DNA from: Prochilodus magdalenae
Lineage: Eukaryota > Chordata > Actinopteri > Characiformes > Prochilodontidae
Direction of reading: 5' to 3'
Length of the DNA stretch: 64,000 bases
Assembly (NCBI GenBank): GCA_024036415.1
Contig: JAMWET010001089.1
Coordinates: forward strand, 954,001 to 1,018,000
The position numbers and the translations under genes are program-made. Below, in pieces: positions 46,856 to 60,353 of the stretch (positions are counted from its first letter, which is position 1; the number at the start of each line of letters is the position of its first letter). Below the pieces are notes generated by a model. It saw only the letters and a list, made by a program, of their open reading frames with translations. It was not told where the DNA came from and searched no databases.

Positions 46856-48343
46856 ATTGTCGGGAGTGGGTCACGCATTATATCCATATTCTTAGATTTG
46901 CACACCACATTCTTCGCATGCCATCATGTGTGGAAGCATCCTACATTATTGGATGCTTATGAATAATTTGTTAGTGAATTTATTAGTGGAAAATTGTGTG
47001 ATAAGAGGTTGACATACCAGGGACATGACAAGTTTGATGAATCATCCTCAATGATCTTAGATACGCACTCATGTTGGCCTGAATAATGTAAATATGAGTG
47101 TTTGTTTGTGATGCTGGTATGCTTTCTTCTATTTCATATTTGGTGGCAGGTAGCCTAGTGAGTGAGCCAGCAACAGCAAAGTACTGGCTTACACCTGCTT
47201 GCGCCTTGGCGCTAGGCACTTTACCCCCTACTGTCTCGGGCAGCGCATTTGGTGTCTGTAAAATCTTTTTTTTTTTTTAAATGACTCGTAATATGGACCC
47301 CACACGGCCGCTTTGCCCACACGGCCCCTTTGCAGTCTTGCTCGGTGTGTTGGTGGCTTCTGAGCACAAACAATATGGTCCCCTACATTCCGTCTCATTT
47401 CCCAGAACGAACACGCTGAAAGTGGTGAGCACGCTACGCAAGTATTCTATTTGAGACGCAGCGACAAACTCCATAACAAGAACCCAGACAGCTTGAGAAA
47501 CTGAGGAAGAGGAAGCGCAGGCTTCAATCCCCCGTTGGCTAACAGATGTATGTGACTGCGTGTGCGTGTGCATGTGTGGGACAGGAGCGAGACCCAACAG
47601 GGGGGAGGGAAAGGGGTGGAGGCGGGGCTGCCGTGTGACTGGCGTGTGCCACTACAAAGGCAGCGCTGAATAATGCAGCTGCTCATTTGAATAGTGTTTG
47701 ATGTACCCGGGCTGCCGGGCCAAGAGAGGCGGAGAAATCATACGTTGATTAGGAAGTAAAGTAGACACTAATGAGTCACTCCCAGCCAGCCACTGGGAGG
47801 GGGCGAGAGAGGAGAGAGGGAAAGAAAGAGAGGAGAGAGAGAGAAAGAGAGACATAGATGGCGTGTGACGCTGCATATCCCGCTTTATTTACACACCCAG
47901 CTGCTGCGACAGGAGTCGGTCTGCGTGCCAAATGAAAAGAAAAAAAAAAAAAACACTAGCGTGAGGTGAATACTGGTGTAGGATAGTGGGATCAGTACGG
48001 ACGTATGCAGAGTTGGGCAAAACACATGGTCATAATCTGCACTAGTGCATTCCACTGCAATACATCGGCTCATGTGTGAAAGCAGGTTTCCAGCAGATTT
48101 TTCCTTTTTCTGGCAGAAAAATGGAAAATTTACCTTTGTCCCAAATTAACGACTTAGTCTCTCAAAATGCTGACGTAGTATTTTAATTACCTCCTTTTTT
48201 CAAAGTTAATATCCAATTGTAATTACTCCTTTAAGTTCATAACTCACAGTGTATTTAGATTTAATCTCAAGATCTTGAAAATGCTGGAATTCTTGGGAAA
48301 AGTCATTATTTGGGGATACAAAGTCAAATTGCTTTAAGATATA

Positions 48344-48876
48344 CAGGGGTTGGACAATGAAACTGAAACACCTGGTTTTAGACCACAATCATTTATTAGT
48401 ATGGTGTAGGGCCTCCTTTTGCAGCCAATACAGCGTCAGTTGGTCTTGGGAATGACATATACTGCGTCCTGCACAGTGGTCAGAGGGAGTTTAAGCCATT
48501 CTTCTTGCAGGATAGTGGCCAGGTCACTACGTGATGCTGGTGGAGGTTCGTCCTTCTTGGTGGTATGCTGACATTACCCTGGATACCGTGGCTCTTGATA
48601 CATCACAAAGACTTGCTGTCTTGGTCACAGATGCGTCAGCAAGACGTGCACCAACAATCTGTCCTCTTTTGAACTCTGGTATGTCACCCATAATGTTGTG
48701 TGCATTGCAGTATTTTGAGCAGAACTGTGCTCTTACCTGCTAACTGAACCTTCACACTCTGCTCTTACTGGTGCAATGTGCAGTTAATGAAGACTGGCCA
48801 CCAGGCTGGTCCAATTTAGCCATGAGACCTCCCACACTAAAATGACAGGTGTTTCAGTTTCATTGTCCAACCCCTG
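48344..48876 (-). mobile_element. Non-autonomous Tc1/mariner-type element, copy 2
   Basis: This 533-bp element has TA target duplications at 48342-48343 and 48877-48878 and the same inverted ends as the copy at 328-859, but sits in the opposite orientation. The two differ at few positions, suggesting recent movement. It keeps the same 54-codon transposase N-terminal frame. Confidence 0.9.
48527..48691 (-). pseudogene. Truncated Tc1-like transposase N-terminus (54 codons)
   Basis: Minus-strand ATG (48691-48689) to TAG (48529-48527) encodes the same helix-turn-helix segment as 513-677, with a Gly-to-Asp change in ARLADAS. No catalytic domain follows. Confidence 0.8.
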
Positions 48877-49282
48877 TATATCCATCAATATTAGAGATAT
48901 CTATACTTTTACAAGAACTCAATATTTTGAGAAAATTAGTTCATTTATCAGTCTACTCAAGCCTTAGTTGGAATCTCAGTGTCTGCACAGATGTCATACT
49001 GTCCCAAATCAAAATATGCCACAATAAAACATACACATATTTGATGCCATATGAAGCCCCTAAACGTCATCCTACTTACGGACTGAATACCCACCCCTGT
49101 CAGACACATGGTTAATTTTATTTATGTGAAAGTTTAACAAAGCTCAGGTATAGACAGCGAACAAGAATATAAGTAAATATAATAAAAACATAACACCGAG
49201 AAATATTACATAAACTAAAATTAACTACACGTGTTTGGGTTCCAGTTGTTCTTAACATGTACCGTCTTGGACCATTCCTGTT

Positions 49283-49346
49283 TCTCCAATAGACACGAAA
49301 CCTCCACAGAAACCTAGTTCAGGAATACGGCGAGAGAAACTACGGC
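49283..49346 (+). repeat. 64-bp duplicated segment, copy 2
   Basis: Second copy of the segment at 46792-46855, 2.5 kb deeper in intron 1. The Tc1-type element lies between the two copies. Confidence 0.85.
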
Positions 49347-50125
49347 AGCCAGCGTTTCTCTCCGTGTGTCCTTTGCTCTCATATCATCAAGATCAGTCAA
49401 GATCCCCCAGGGACGGGTCAGCAAAATACCGCTCCCTAGAGTCCTGTGGTGTGGTCACCCGAGGGCCACTGTCACTGTAACACAACAAACCAGCCACACA
49501 CACCCCCACACCGACCTTATATCTATTTCACAGGTGCCTTTCCTCTCCCTCGTCTCCTTTCCTCCTCCATTCTGTTCTTGCCTTTAAGGCACAAAGGCCT
49601 TCTCACCTTTTAATTCTCCTCAGCTCTCTCGGCGGCCACACTGGAACTCCGGTAGGTAAAGCAAAAGAGGGGGGGGGAAAGGGCTGCATATTTCACTTTT
49701 TCATTTCTCTTCCCCCTCTCTATGTGCTGACCTTGCACTAGCCACCTATATCCGCTGCAATACCAAAAATATTTGATCGCTCGAGAAAAGCCTCTGCTCG
49801 TAGGCAGGCAGGGGAGAAAAAGAGCCAGAGGCTGTTTTGTATACAGAAAAGAAAAGGCGTGTAAAGCTGTTTCCACACGCCGCAGCGGAGCATTCACATG
49901 GCGCTTTCATCCTCGCGTATGGATCTGGCCAAAACATTTAACATGAACCACTGTGTATGCGGCCATACGAGGAGATCCAGCGCTTTCCTCAAACATGTCC
50001 AACTGGGAGGCAGCCAGCATGGCATGTAACGTATACACAGGATATCTGTGGCAGCTCAATCACTTGAACCCACCTTGGATGCACTGACCCTGATGTAAAG
50101 GCAGCACAGACCAGCATCATGCATT

Positions 50126-50298
50126 CCATGCTGGTCTAAACTGGTTTAGGCTGGTTCAGGGCTGATTCCAGCGCTGGCTTAACTGGTCACTCTGCTTGAT
50201 CATGCTGGTTGACCAGCATACCGGCATCAAAACGCAACATATGCTGCTTTGGCTGGTGACCAGCCATGCGGGTGTATGCAGGTTTTTCTAGCAGGGGT
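50126..50298. repeat. CTGGT/ACCAG-rich interspersed repeat
   Basis: Repeated GCTGGT, ACCAGC and CATGCTGGT words in both orientations give a partly palindromic stretch ending TTTTTCTAGCAGGG. Similar repeats are common in fish genomes; the family is not certain. Confidence 0.6.
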
Positions 50299-53200
50299 CA
50301 AAGATTAGCCTGGTTACTATGGTGGCCACACGTTTTCAACTCCCAGTCCTCTGTGGGGCGCAATACCTGGATGGGCAGTGCTCTTTTCGGGATGAATTAT
50401 TAAAACGTTTACTCGCAAACAATGTGTGCAATGTGTCCAAAGACATGCCTTGCATTTCATTGGTTTAACAAGGTCACGTGACATGGCCCGTCTACCAGTT
50501 AACCACAGATCAGCCCTCTGTATGCTAGTCAATGAGTAAGGTCCTCCCTGACTCACAAATGTCATCCATTCCACCCAAGCAGGTGGGTAAAGCAATCACT
50601 TGTGTTCTTGTATCGACTCCCCCTTTACGATGTCCTCCTTTTGGGGGTTATGAAAGTGGCCACCCTATTGGCTATAGATTAGCGCCATGCTAAATTTGCT
50701 ACAAGTGATTGAATACAATCATTACTGTCTCTCTAGGAAAGTCGTAAATCATCCAACCTACAAAGCTGTCTTGCGGTCATGATATAAGGCCAACAATAAG
50801 GCACATACTGACCTTTGATATAAGCTTGCTAATGTTCGAGAACCTACTCCACAGACACGATCCATTGGTATAGCTAGCTCTCTATGATTAGGTGATTAGA
50901 AGGCGGACTGCAGCTCCTTATGGTGGAAATCTTAGCAAAGCATCCGCATCCACTTCGTCCTGCAGCAGTCAGCTAAGCCAAGCCCAGCCAAAGTCCAACC
51001 TCATCATGAATCCTCGATTTCTTGAAATGCCATTTACTCTGTTCAGATTCCGTTTCAGACGGTTTGGTCTGATCCCTGCATAAACACTAATGATCGGATC
51101 TGAAAAACAAATCAGAATCATCTGCGACGCGGACACAGCCGCTGCCTATTCTCGGGCTCAGCCGGCTCGTGGTTTGTGTGCTTGTGGTACGCATTAGAGG
51201 ACTTGCCCATAGACGAGCTACTTGGTGTTATGCTTGGCTCGTCGCGTGGACCGTGCTCAACAGCACGGTTAAAGTCAGGCTCCCGGATCCGTCTAGACCG
51301 CAGCGAGTGGGACTCAACGCAGGCTAGCATCCACCCTTCTGCAATTCGCTCCTACTCATTCACAAAGGAAAACAAAGGAAGCAATTCGGCACGTATCACT
51401 CAGCAAATCAACTAATTATGCAGCCGGTCTCAAGGTGCCCACTTACCGATTCCGTTCAAACCGCCAGACGGGCCTACACAAAACATTTTAACTCCGAGCC
51501 AAAGTACTGCGGAGCGAGCTTCGTAATCAAAATTATTTTGCGCTGAAACGCTCCCCGAGGAGGCAGGAGGTAATAATGAAAGTAAAGTGTAGATTTAAAG
51601 GCCAATATAAATAAACGCTGGAGAGAATTCACTATTCATCAAAGCCCTAAATGAATCAACAGTAGCTCGCAGTTCCAACCTCGTGAGCACGTGAGGAAGC
51701 CTACACAAAGCTGGTGCTCACATACGTGTAGTCGGACTCGTACGCGCGCTCACACATGCACATGCTCAGTAAATGATTTTCCTTGGCATGACGAGCCACG
51801 CGAGGAGCTCTGGGAGACGGGGAGCTGTTTAATGAGCAGGCTGCCGAGGGAGTGCGAGTATTCTCCCGAGTGTTAGCATCTCACGCCGAGCGGCGGCTCC
51901 CGGACAGTTCATCAGCCGTGAGCCATCTGCTAGCTCGGGTTAAAGACAGAGCTTCCCTCCCTGCTACTCTCCAACAGACTGGTAAATAATTAGCCTAGCT
52001 GCACCTCCACCCTGTTCTGCTCTCCTTGAAAGACTGCACACTAACTGCTGTTCTTGGAAGAATTATTTGCATGCACCTCACTTGCATTCATCCACCCTCT
52101 CCCCCAACCAGGACTCCCTGCATCACCGCGAGACGGAACACTGGTCATAAAACCTCGGAATTTACACCGTGGTCAACGCTGTGCCTGTATTAGACTCACG
52201 TTTAGACTCCCAGTCCAAGTCTGATTTGTCATATCCAGATTGTATCCAGACTGACCATATAAAATCCAATTTCAAATGTTGCTAATCGGATCTAAACCAC
52301 ATGTGGAGGTGGTCAGAACTGCGATTCCAGCTCTGACCACATCTACAGATGCGTCTCAGTCTGGACACTCAAACCAGATTTCAAAGTGTCTTTTGAGCCA
52401 CCCGCAACTTGACAACCAACACTGATGGCAAACCCAGAGTGACGGAGGTGCCAAAAAGATTTGACAGGGTGACTGCTTGAAGGATGAAATGAAGCACCTT
52501 CCTCTTTCCTGACCCAGCTTACTAAATAACGTTACTATAGCGTTACTACCATTACTACGTCATTACTATATCGTTACCACAGCACTCATACCACAGCAGA
52601 TAGGCGGGTGATATCTGGACACACAAATCCTAACTGATCACCTTTAAAGAATAGCACGAACAGAATCCCATCTGCCTGTAGACTGAACATGGTCATGGTG
52701 GCGTCGGGCCTAAACTGCTTCTCTATGGGGCAATTGAATAGCATTTTTAAAAAACGCCCTTGGGGACAAAGCTGATGTGTCTGTCCTATGTGCGTCTTTA
52801 ATGTCACTGAACTCTCTGAGAATGTATGCATGTAGCGACTCTTCTATCATATCTTCTTCTATCTATCTATATTCATCCCTTAAATTAATAACATCAAACA
52901 TGTACATCCAAAGCAACATATCAGGAATCAGCACGTCTGCCACAGGGTATGCCAGTGGTGATTTTTGGAAATCGGCATTCAATCATTTCACATAGAGAAC
53001 ACCAGCTGAGATCTAAAGTTCCTAACAGGAGGATGACCCAGACTACGGAAGTGCAACACAAGTCGTCAAAGACTTCTCCATTATAGCAGCCATTATAACT
53101 CACCACATGCATCTGGGCCTCCACTTCAAAACGCAGTTCCCTTAGGTTCAGGAGTCGACAGATTACAGTTGCAGGCATATGTCACTGTATGTGATTAATA

Positions 53201-53524
53201 ATTATCGTATATCATGACTTTATAACCTGAGGATGGCAGACATTAACGCACAGGCTGATGGATCTTCGCATGACGTAAGACTCTTATACTGGCGTTACTT
53301 CCTAAGGGGGAAATGTACTGTCTAGCTAAAGCTAACTTGCAGTTAATAGAATGGCTGGGGCAACGAGACAATTAGTATGACTTTAATTAACACGTCTTCT
53401 CGATGGTCAGTTTTATTAAAGCACTTAGGTAATGCCCAGCGGAGCTAGCAGGCTTCATATGGGTGCAGCAAACCAATCTGCAGTTAATATCCATTGTGGG
53501 CTTTCATCACACCAGGCAAAGATA

Positions 53525-53742
53525 TAATAACACGATAGCGATGTGGTGATTGCAGATGTTACTCTGAGATTAGATGGGGGTATTTCTCCTCTGCTGTTTG
53601 AGAAGGTATTCTTCACCCTACAAAGCCTCCCTGATTGGCTGAAGCAGGCCAGATCTATGCTAATAACACGCTAGCGATGTGGTGACGGTAGACGGTAGTT
53701 ACTTACACTGAGATTAGAGAGGGTATCGCTGCTGGGCTGTTT
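53525..53742 (+). repeat. Diverged tandem duplication (two units, about 136-base spacing)
   Basis: Unit one (53525-53599) and unit two (53661-53742) share TAATAACACG, TAGCGATGTGGTGA, GAGATTAGA and CTGTTT in the same order. A weaker echo (GATGTGGTGACAG, GAGATTAGAC) is at 55130-55180. Confidence 0.75.
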
Positions 53743-54389
53743 AAAGGGACACCACGGCCCAAATGAAAAATCTAACTGCTGTAAACGTGCTTACTTGCAT
53801 CCTGCGGTGGTGCTGCAGTGGTCTCCAGAGTGAGATTTCCCAGGTAAATAACCGGAAAAAATTCCTTCTGAGAATGCATCTTGGAGCTGGGGGGCAAACA
53901 AACTACACCTGCTTTTTTCAGGGGCTGTTTTTCTTTTCTCTTTTTTTAATTTTTATTTTTTGGTTAGCTGGTGAATGCAAAAGGAACATTAACATCATCT
54001 TATTTCAGATGTAAATGTCTTTAAATCATCGTTATAAGGGAGAGAATGGCGATTTACTGGCCATCTAAACCGGCTTTTCACTGACCGAAAGGGTGGGGGG
54101 GGTTCTATGGAATAAAGATAGAACTGATGTTTACTGTTTGATTCTGTTCAACAACCGGGGTAAGAATTACACTAACGCTAGCTTGCTCGTTTTTATTAAC
54201 CAACAGATTTGTGATCAACTCTGTAGAAAACCAAACAGTGGTATGATGCATGCTGGGTAATGTAGCAGGAGAACACTGATTAATGAAGACACTAAAATTT
54301 TATTAAATTGTGAAATCCCTTCAAGCCAAAAGGTGCTGAAGGATACACTGCAGCCCATGTTTTCCCAAATTTGCCCTTTTCTCTGCCTA

Positions 54390-54745
54390 GGTACCAGCTC
54401 AGTCTCTTGTCCTTCAATGCTTGACTACTCCCATTTGCTCCTGTCTTCCTCTACAGTTCCACCAGAATGCTGTGGCTGCCCACATCAGAACTCCGTAGCT
54501 CGTCGACAAAGCCAAGAACGAACAACACCCTCCCTGCCTCACAGCAATGGTCAAAAGTTGACCTGTACCTGAAGCTTGATTTGACCAGTCATCCTTGGCC
54601 ATCCAGAGGCCTACAGACAAGCATCACGGCTCTTCTCTGTCTTGGAGCACAGAGGGTGGAATGAGCTTCCACGAGCTGTCTGGACAACAGACTCTGTCCT
54701 GGTCCTCAAACGCAGACTGAAGACCCATGTCTTTGTAAACCACTT
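54390..54745 (+). mobile_element. Non-LTR retrotransposon fragment (L2/CR1-like reverse transcriptase end)
   Basis: Plus-strand codons around 54655-54735 read WNELPRAVWTTDSVLVLKRR followed by LKTHVF. This fits the conserved end of the reverse transcriptase region in many fish L2/CR1-type LINEs (WNxLP...FKxxLKTHLF). Upstream frames are interrupted by stops, so it is a dead 5'-truncated copy inside intron 1. Confidence 0.6.
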
Positions 54746-57700
54746 AGGTGAGCACTAATCTAAGCACTTATCAAAATGCACTGCAATGCACTTACATGCT
54801 GCGCCTAACTCTGGATTTTCTTAGTAGGAATCAGCACTGGCAGTGCTCTTGTTCTGGCAGTGTCTGTGCTCAAGGGTAGTTTGGACTCCCTTAACCCATT
54901 TGCACTAGCTAGAATACATCGTCTTACTGAACACCAAGTACTTGTGTAAGCTGTTCCGTATAACAGCAGCTACTAAACACCATAAAGGCATTTGAATTTT
55001 GTAAACACAACACATACAGTATATTTGTTGTATTATCTGCAAGTATGCTCTAGTGTAAAGGCCAGCTAACATTTAAAAACATACAGCTCATATTGACGAA
55101 ACAAGCTAACAAAGCTCAAGACATCTTTGTGATGTGGTGACAGAAGAACTTGCACATTATGAGATTAGACAGATATAGCTTTAACCAATAATACCAAGCC
55201 TGCTAATAATGAATGGAAGTGAATGGAAAGCAGTTAGCATAAGGCAAACGATATAGCCTAATGCTAACAACCCATCACCGTTTGTAAGATAAAGTATTAC
55301 TAGCAGGCCAGTTTCCACTACGGTTGGGACGCGAGCCTGGGATGAGATGTGGAAGGGAAGGCCTGACAATGGTTTAAGCTTAGTCCCTGCTTTTACAGCA
55401 AGAAGCCAGAGGCGCCGAGTTGAGGAGATTGATAACACCTCATTTCCTGGCTGACAGCAGAGCGTGTCATTCTCACACACACTGACAAAGAAAATGAAGA
55501 AGAATGACCGCGGGAGCCTTTTTCTGCTGATAAAAACTGGCCCCGAAAAAGCGTGCAGACAGGCCCATATTCCGAGAGATGGACAACTCCGAGTGCTTTC
55601 CAAAATGCCTGCCATAAATCCTCCCCTGTTGAACACTGAAGTCGGCCCCCTCTTTTCCCACCTCAGTCATCAGAAGACAGACCTGTAACCTTTCTCACTC
55701 ACAACTGCCCTTTTCAAAACATTACCATTTCAAAAATGTCCAATTAGCTCTGACCTACGCATTGACCCAAAAGACAGATCTCCAGCGGAGGGGTGTGGGG
55801 GGTGTGGGGGGAGCGTGGGTCTCGAAAATGGCAACGAGGCTACAAAACAATGTTGCACGACTGCATGCAAAGAAACGATGCGGGTGCCAACTGTGACCTA
55901 CTGCTACGTGGTCTATTTAAAATATTAAAGAAATGAAGCTGCAAAGCCGGCCAAATGAGCGAGCCATAACGAGCGAAGAGAAGTGAAGAGTCAGCATGCA
56001 GATAAATTCATACAACGGGTCATACTGGAATAATCCAAAACCCAGAAAAGTGACCAATTTTACTGAAGTCCATTTCCATAGCAGCTTCTCCTGCAGTCCC
56101 TCATTTACAGCATGATTCAAATTTTTGAGTAAATTAATACATTTCAAGCCTTTGTGCATTTCCCACACCTGCAGTGGAAGGAAGAACAGCATAATTAGAT
56201 AGAAGAGAGAGAATAGGCAGTGTGAAGCTGAAATCCAGAACTACTACAATTATGCTAAATGGGCCACTAGTGAACTATCGATGGAATGAGCACATTTGGA
56301 CCATTTCTACAGAGCCATTCATCATGAAATACAAAGAATGCAAAGGGCAGATGGTGTAAAAGTATCCATCTGTCCATCTATCCAACTATCTAGCCATCCA
56401 ATCCATCTATCTCGAAATACGGAGACAGCTTATTTATTATTTTCTGCTAGAGTGATCCAAGTTTAAATAGAGGTCCTGGGGGAGGGCAAGGGTCCGCAAG
56501 CCATATCGCGCTGCCAGTTCTCATAGGAATATCCAAAATGCATTGCGCGACATTGCTAATATAAACAAGCAAGTGGCCCCCATTATGCCAGGAGCTAGAT
56601 ATCAGAGGGAGGGAGTGTTTGCTTTGGGGACGATGTCCATGATTTGAGGACCAGGGCCCACAGAGCTTAATGATGCGAGACATGTTGTGATGTTTACCTT
56701 TGTGGACCAGAGCAAAACATAAAACACCGCCTTCCCCTTTTTCCACACCGTCAGTTACTGAAAGTCATTTAAATGTACTTAAAGGAAATCCCTGTGGCTT
56801 TTACTGGTGACAATTTGTGAACTGCTATGCAGCTTATAATGAGCTTTTGTTTATCAGACGTTGTTCTGGCTTTTCCAGATATGAAAACAGCGAGCTGTCG
56901 TCGCTTATCCAGCCTCTGAAACTGCAGAAGAGGAGGGTAATATTTTGGCATTTCCCCTGCCCCCATCTCGCATGCTCCCCATGATTAGAAGACACCAGTG
57001 TTTAACCTTCAGGATCTCATGTGCAAGTTATTAAACGCTGACATTTCGTCCACTCCGAGGCTTTAAGGTTATTCTCCAGAGTGTTTCCAAAGAGAGGCCG
57101 GGGCCGGTTGGAAACAGCGACCAATTTTAGCACAGGTCCCCGGTTTGTGTTGTCCTACAAACCAAGCGGCCCGTACTAAAACTCACGCTCGGCTGACGTT
57201 GGTTCTGCATAAACTGGTTTGTTTTCTTCTTAGGACCACCCAAACACAAGGGAGCAGATCAAAAGCATTTCTCCGCCACAGCAGTTCTCCCCTCGAAAAA
57301 CGGACGGCGGGATGATTACTAGCATGCTGCTCGGGGCTCGCCGCTTCAGCCAAGAAACAAAAACGCTCAAAATGTCAACATGAAAGCAAATACCAGTAAC
57401 CAAATATAGACAGTCGCCCACAATACAATAACAGACAAATTGAAAGGGGAAAACGTTTGGGCCCCCCCCTCCTCCTTTCTTTTCTCCTATCTACACATAA
57501 TTAGCCTCGTAAGTTCTCAAATCAAACGGTTCATCACAAAGCCGTTTGAAAGATTAAATGCTGGATGAAATTGCTAACTCCAGGACGACTGCGCTAAATG
57601 CGTTCGGCGTAACAGGATTACGTTCATATGAGTTTCTTCATAAAGGTATCTCGAACTGAGATACTTTGGCAAATTCAATTCCCCATACCCAAATACTTGT

Positions 57701-59878
57701 CTAATCAAGTTAGGAAATTCCCAGCAAACAGCATATAATTGACTTGTTTTGAACAGGCCTTGGAACGAACCCAAGTCAAAAACATGCTCCCAGTTTTATC
57801 AGGTCCTACAATCGTCTCCTCGTTTCAAGAAGAACCAAACCTCAGGGTCAGGTGCGCTTTCAGGTATTCGCGCTCGCAGCCCTTTAACTTCAGGTTTGGT
57901 TTCTGCCATCATGCGGGACACATGCATGCCTTTAGAAGAAACACAAAAGCTAGCAGCTCAAAGCAGACAACTGATAAAGCGGCCAACGCATGATCTGCAT
58001 AACGCCATGCCACACACCCGTCAGAATGCATAATAGGCTGCCCCTCTAACTTCACTCCGTGTTGTGGATTAGGCTAAGTGTGTTGTGCCTCTGAAAGGCA
58101 GCAGAGCAGTGGATAGGCCCTGATAATACCCAGAGAAAGGCCCTGGCTCTCTAGGCTGGAATTACATCTGACTGCGCTCTCAGGCCAACGAAAGAAAACA
58201 CTGCAGGGGGAGCACTGCCGCCAACAGGCGCTGTGTTTAGGCCTGTTTAATAGCTGCCATATCGTTTAACTCGATATGGCTCCAATCAAGCTCGCTCTGA
58301 TTGCACACACACATACCTTGTATCGAGCTATGGTGCACGTCCTTCCAACGGTTTTGATACATGAGCAATTGTAAATAAGCCTTATAGCACCAGGCCCTCT
58401 TTGATGGGACGGTTACTTATGGCTGTGTTTCTCTACCAATGAATGCCAATGGAGCAGATTGAGGCTAGATGCAGTCCAAAGTACGTGTGTGGTCCCATCA
58501 GCAAACAGCGTGCCACAGGGCTGGCGGTGGGCCGGCCTAGAAAAGCACAGCTGTGGCCCAGGCGTGTTTTCCCAACAGTCGGTCGCTGAGCCGGACGCTG
58601 ACGACCGGTCCCCTCCTCCACCTCCACTTCCACCTCTGGCCTCCAAAGTCGTTTGGCTGGCCGGATCACTTTCCCATAACAAATAAGGGGGAAGAAGAGG
58701 AGGAGCAAAGGAAGAGGCCATCACAACCGCTGCTTCAGAACGTAGGAGCGCTTGGGGCCCCTGGCCAACCCCTCCCACGTAGGCACACACGTGCACATTC
58801 GCACTCCGAAAAAACAGACGTACACCTGTTTCCTGGGGTGGTCTCTGAGGTCACACAATACGGGGCTCAGTGTGGGCGGGGTGCAACTGGGCCTTGATTC
58901 ACGTTACAGGACGAAACAGGAAACCTTAAGAACACATGAACGAAAAAGCTCGAGCCGGCTTTTACGAGTGGCCCATGTCTGCAGCCCATAGGCTTCTGGG
59001 AGCCTCTTTAGGCTGAGGCTTACTGTGTGAATGTGTGGAACGGTTTCAATTCCACATGCAATTGTGTAGGGAACAGGATGAGGACGGCCACTTCCTGCCT
59101 AACGCAGCAGTGTTTCTCCACACCGAATGTTAACAAAGCTCTGAACAAAAGGCCAGAGGCAGCTAGTTCACTTCAACCTGTTTTTTTCTTTTTCAGCTAA
59201 TAAATCTGACATAATCCCTTTCTCCATATTTCTATTTGCCATCATTTAACAAAGCAGAAGACTTAGACTGAGAAAGCTAAAGACTAAACAGACCTAAAAT
59301 GAAGAATCAAACTGTAATACTTTTCAAATACACAAATAAACAAAAGAAAAGAACAGATGAACAAATAGTTGAATGAAACTTGATGGGTAGGTTTGACATT
59401 GAGACATGTGAATGATTCAAGTTTAACGCTGGACCAGAAATGTGACATAAGCAATGACCTTATCATTGAACTTGACTGACCCATCAACCGCATTTGTGGG
59501 CATTCAGCGAACAGTGATGCCCTCCATGGGTCATCTTGTTATTGCCAGCACCATTGGCAGCCAATGGCAATACGCAGCACCACACGAATGCAGACCGTTA
59601 CGGTAACTGCCCTTAACACCACATCAACGTCACCAAAGACTGCAATGGTGTCCTGCCAGTCTGTCATGGAGTGACTCAGCGGCTCAGTTACCAGTCCTGC
59701 TTTGGTCTTGGTAGAAACTACCAACAGATCTCTGTGTGGAGGTACCATGGTCAGCACCAAGATGAAAGGATTGTTGTCACGCTTGGCCTGGTGTCACTCC
59801 ATCTCCATCCCTACCACAATATCTGCAGGAACTGTGGGAGAATATTTAAGCTGCATGGGATGGATTATTACAGAGACT

Positions 59879-60014
59879 GTTGCATTAGCAAACATGGCAG
59901 CCCAACGTCATACTGAGAAACTACTTCTGTAGGTGTAGCTCAATAAATATTCCCCATATCAGTCTAAATACATCATTTATTGTTCCTGGTGACCTTTATC
60001 CTCCTCATTCATCA
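59879..60014 (+). repeat. Unclassified interspersed repeat, copy B
   Basis: It matches the reverse complement of 4310-4455, including TAGCTCAATAAATATTCCCC and the flanking phrases. Upstream (59671-59916) there is an open frame of 81 codons with no recognised domain; the other copy does not obviously preserve it. Confidence 0.7.
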
Positions 60015-60307
60015 AGAGGGGATACAATAGCCCAGACCATGTATACTACAAAGGCTGATACGTCTTTAACACAACATCCCACTCAGGAAAGGAAAATACG
60101 CAGAGCTCATTATTATTGTAAGAAAAACAGAAAAAAAGAAGGTCTAAGAAACAGAGGCAGTTGTAAATAACAGTAAATGAACCCACACTCATGAAGCAAA
60201 ACACTGTAAGTCAAAGGCTGTCTGTAGCCTCACAAAGGACAAAGTGAAAAGTATAAAGTCCACTAAAACACCCTTCCTCACTCACAAAGGACAAAGTGAA
60301 AAGGTAA

Positions 60308-60353
60308 AACAAACAAACAAACAAACAAATAAATAAATACATAAATAAATAAA
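60308..60353 (+). repeat. (AAAC)n(AAAT)n microsatellite
   Basis: Five to six AAAC units pass into AAAT units in intron 1. Confidence 0.9.

Noticed and set aside
52586..53178. Two neighbouring minus-strand frames of 81 and 85 codons in intron 1, one with an internal donor-like GTGAGT
   Set aside because: Composition looked mildly protein-like, but no family was recognised and the frames are not joined by a convincing acceptor.
55181..55636. 151-codon minus-strand frame
   Set aside because: Overlaps plausible frames on the other strand, with no recognised motif.
59671..59916. 81-codon plus-strand frame at the edge of repeat copy B
   Set aside because: The related copy near 4.4 kb does not preserve it and no domain is visible.
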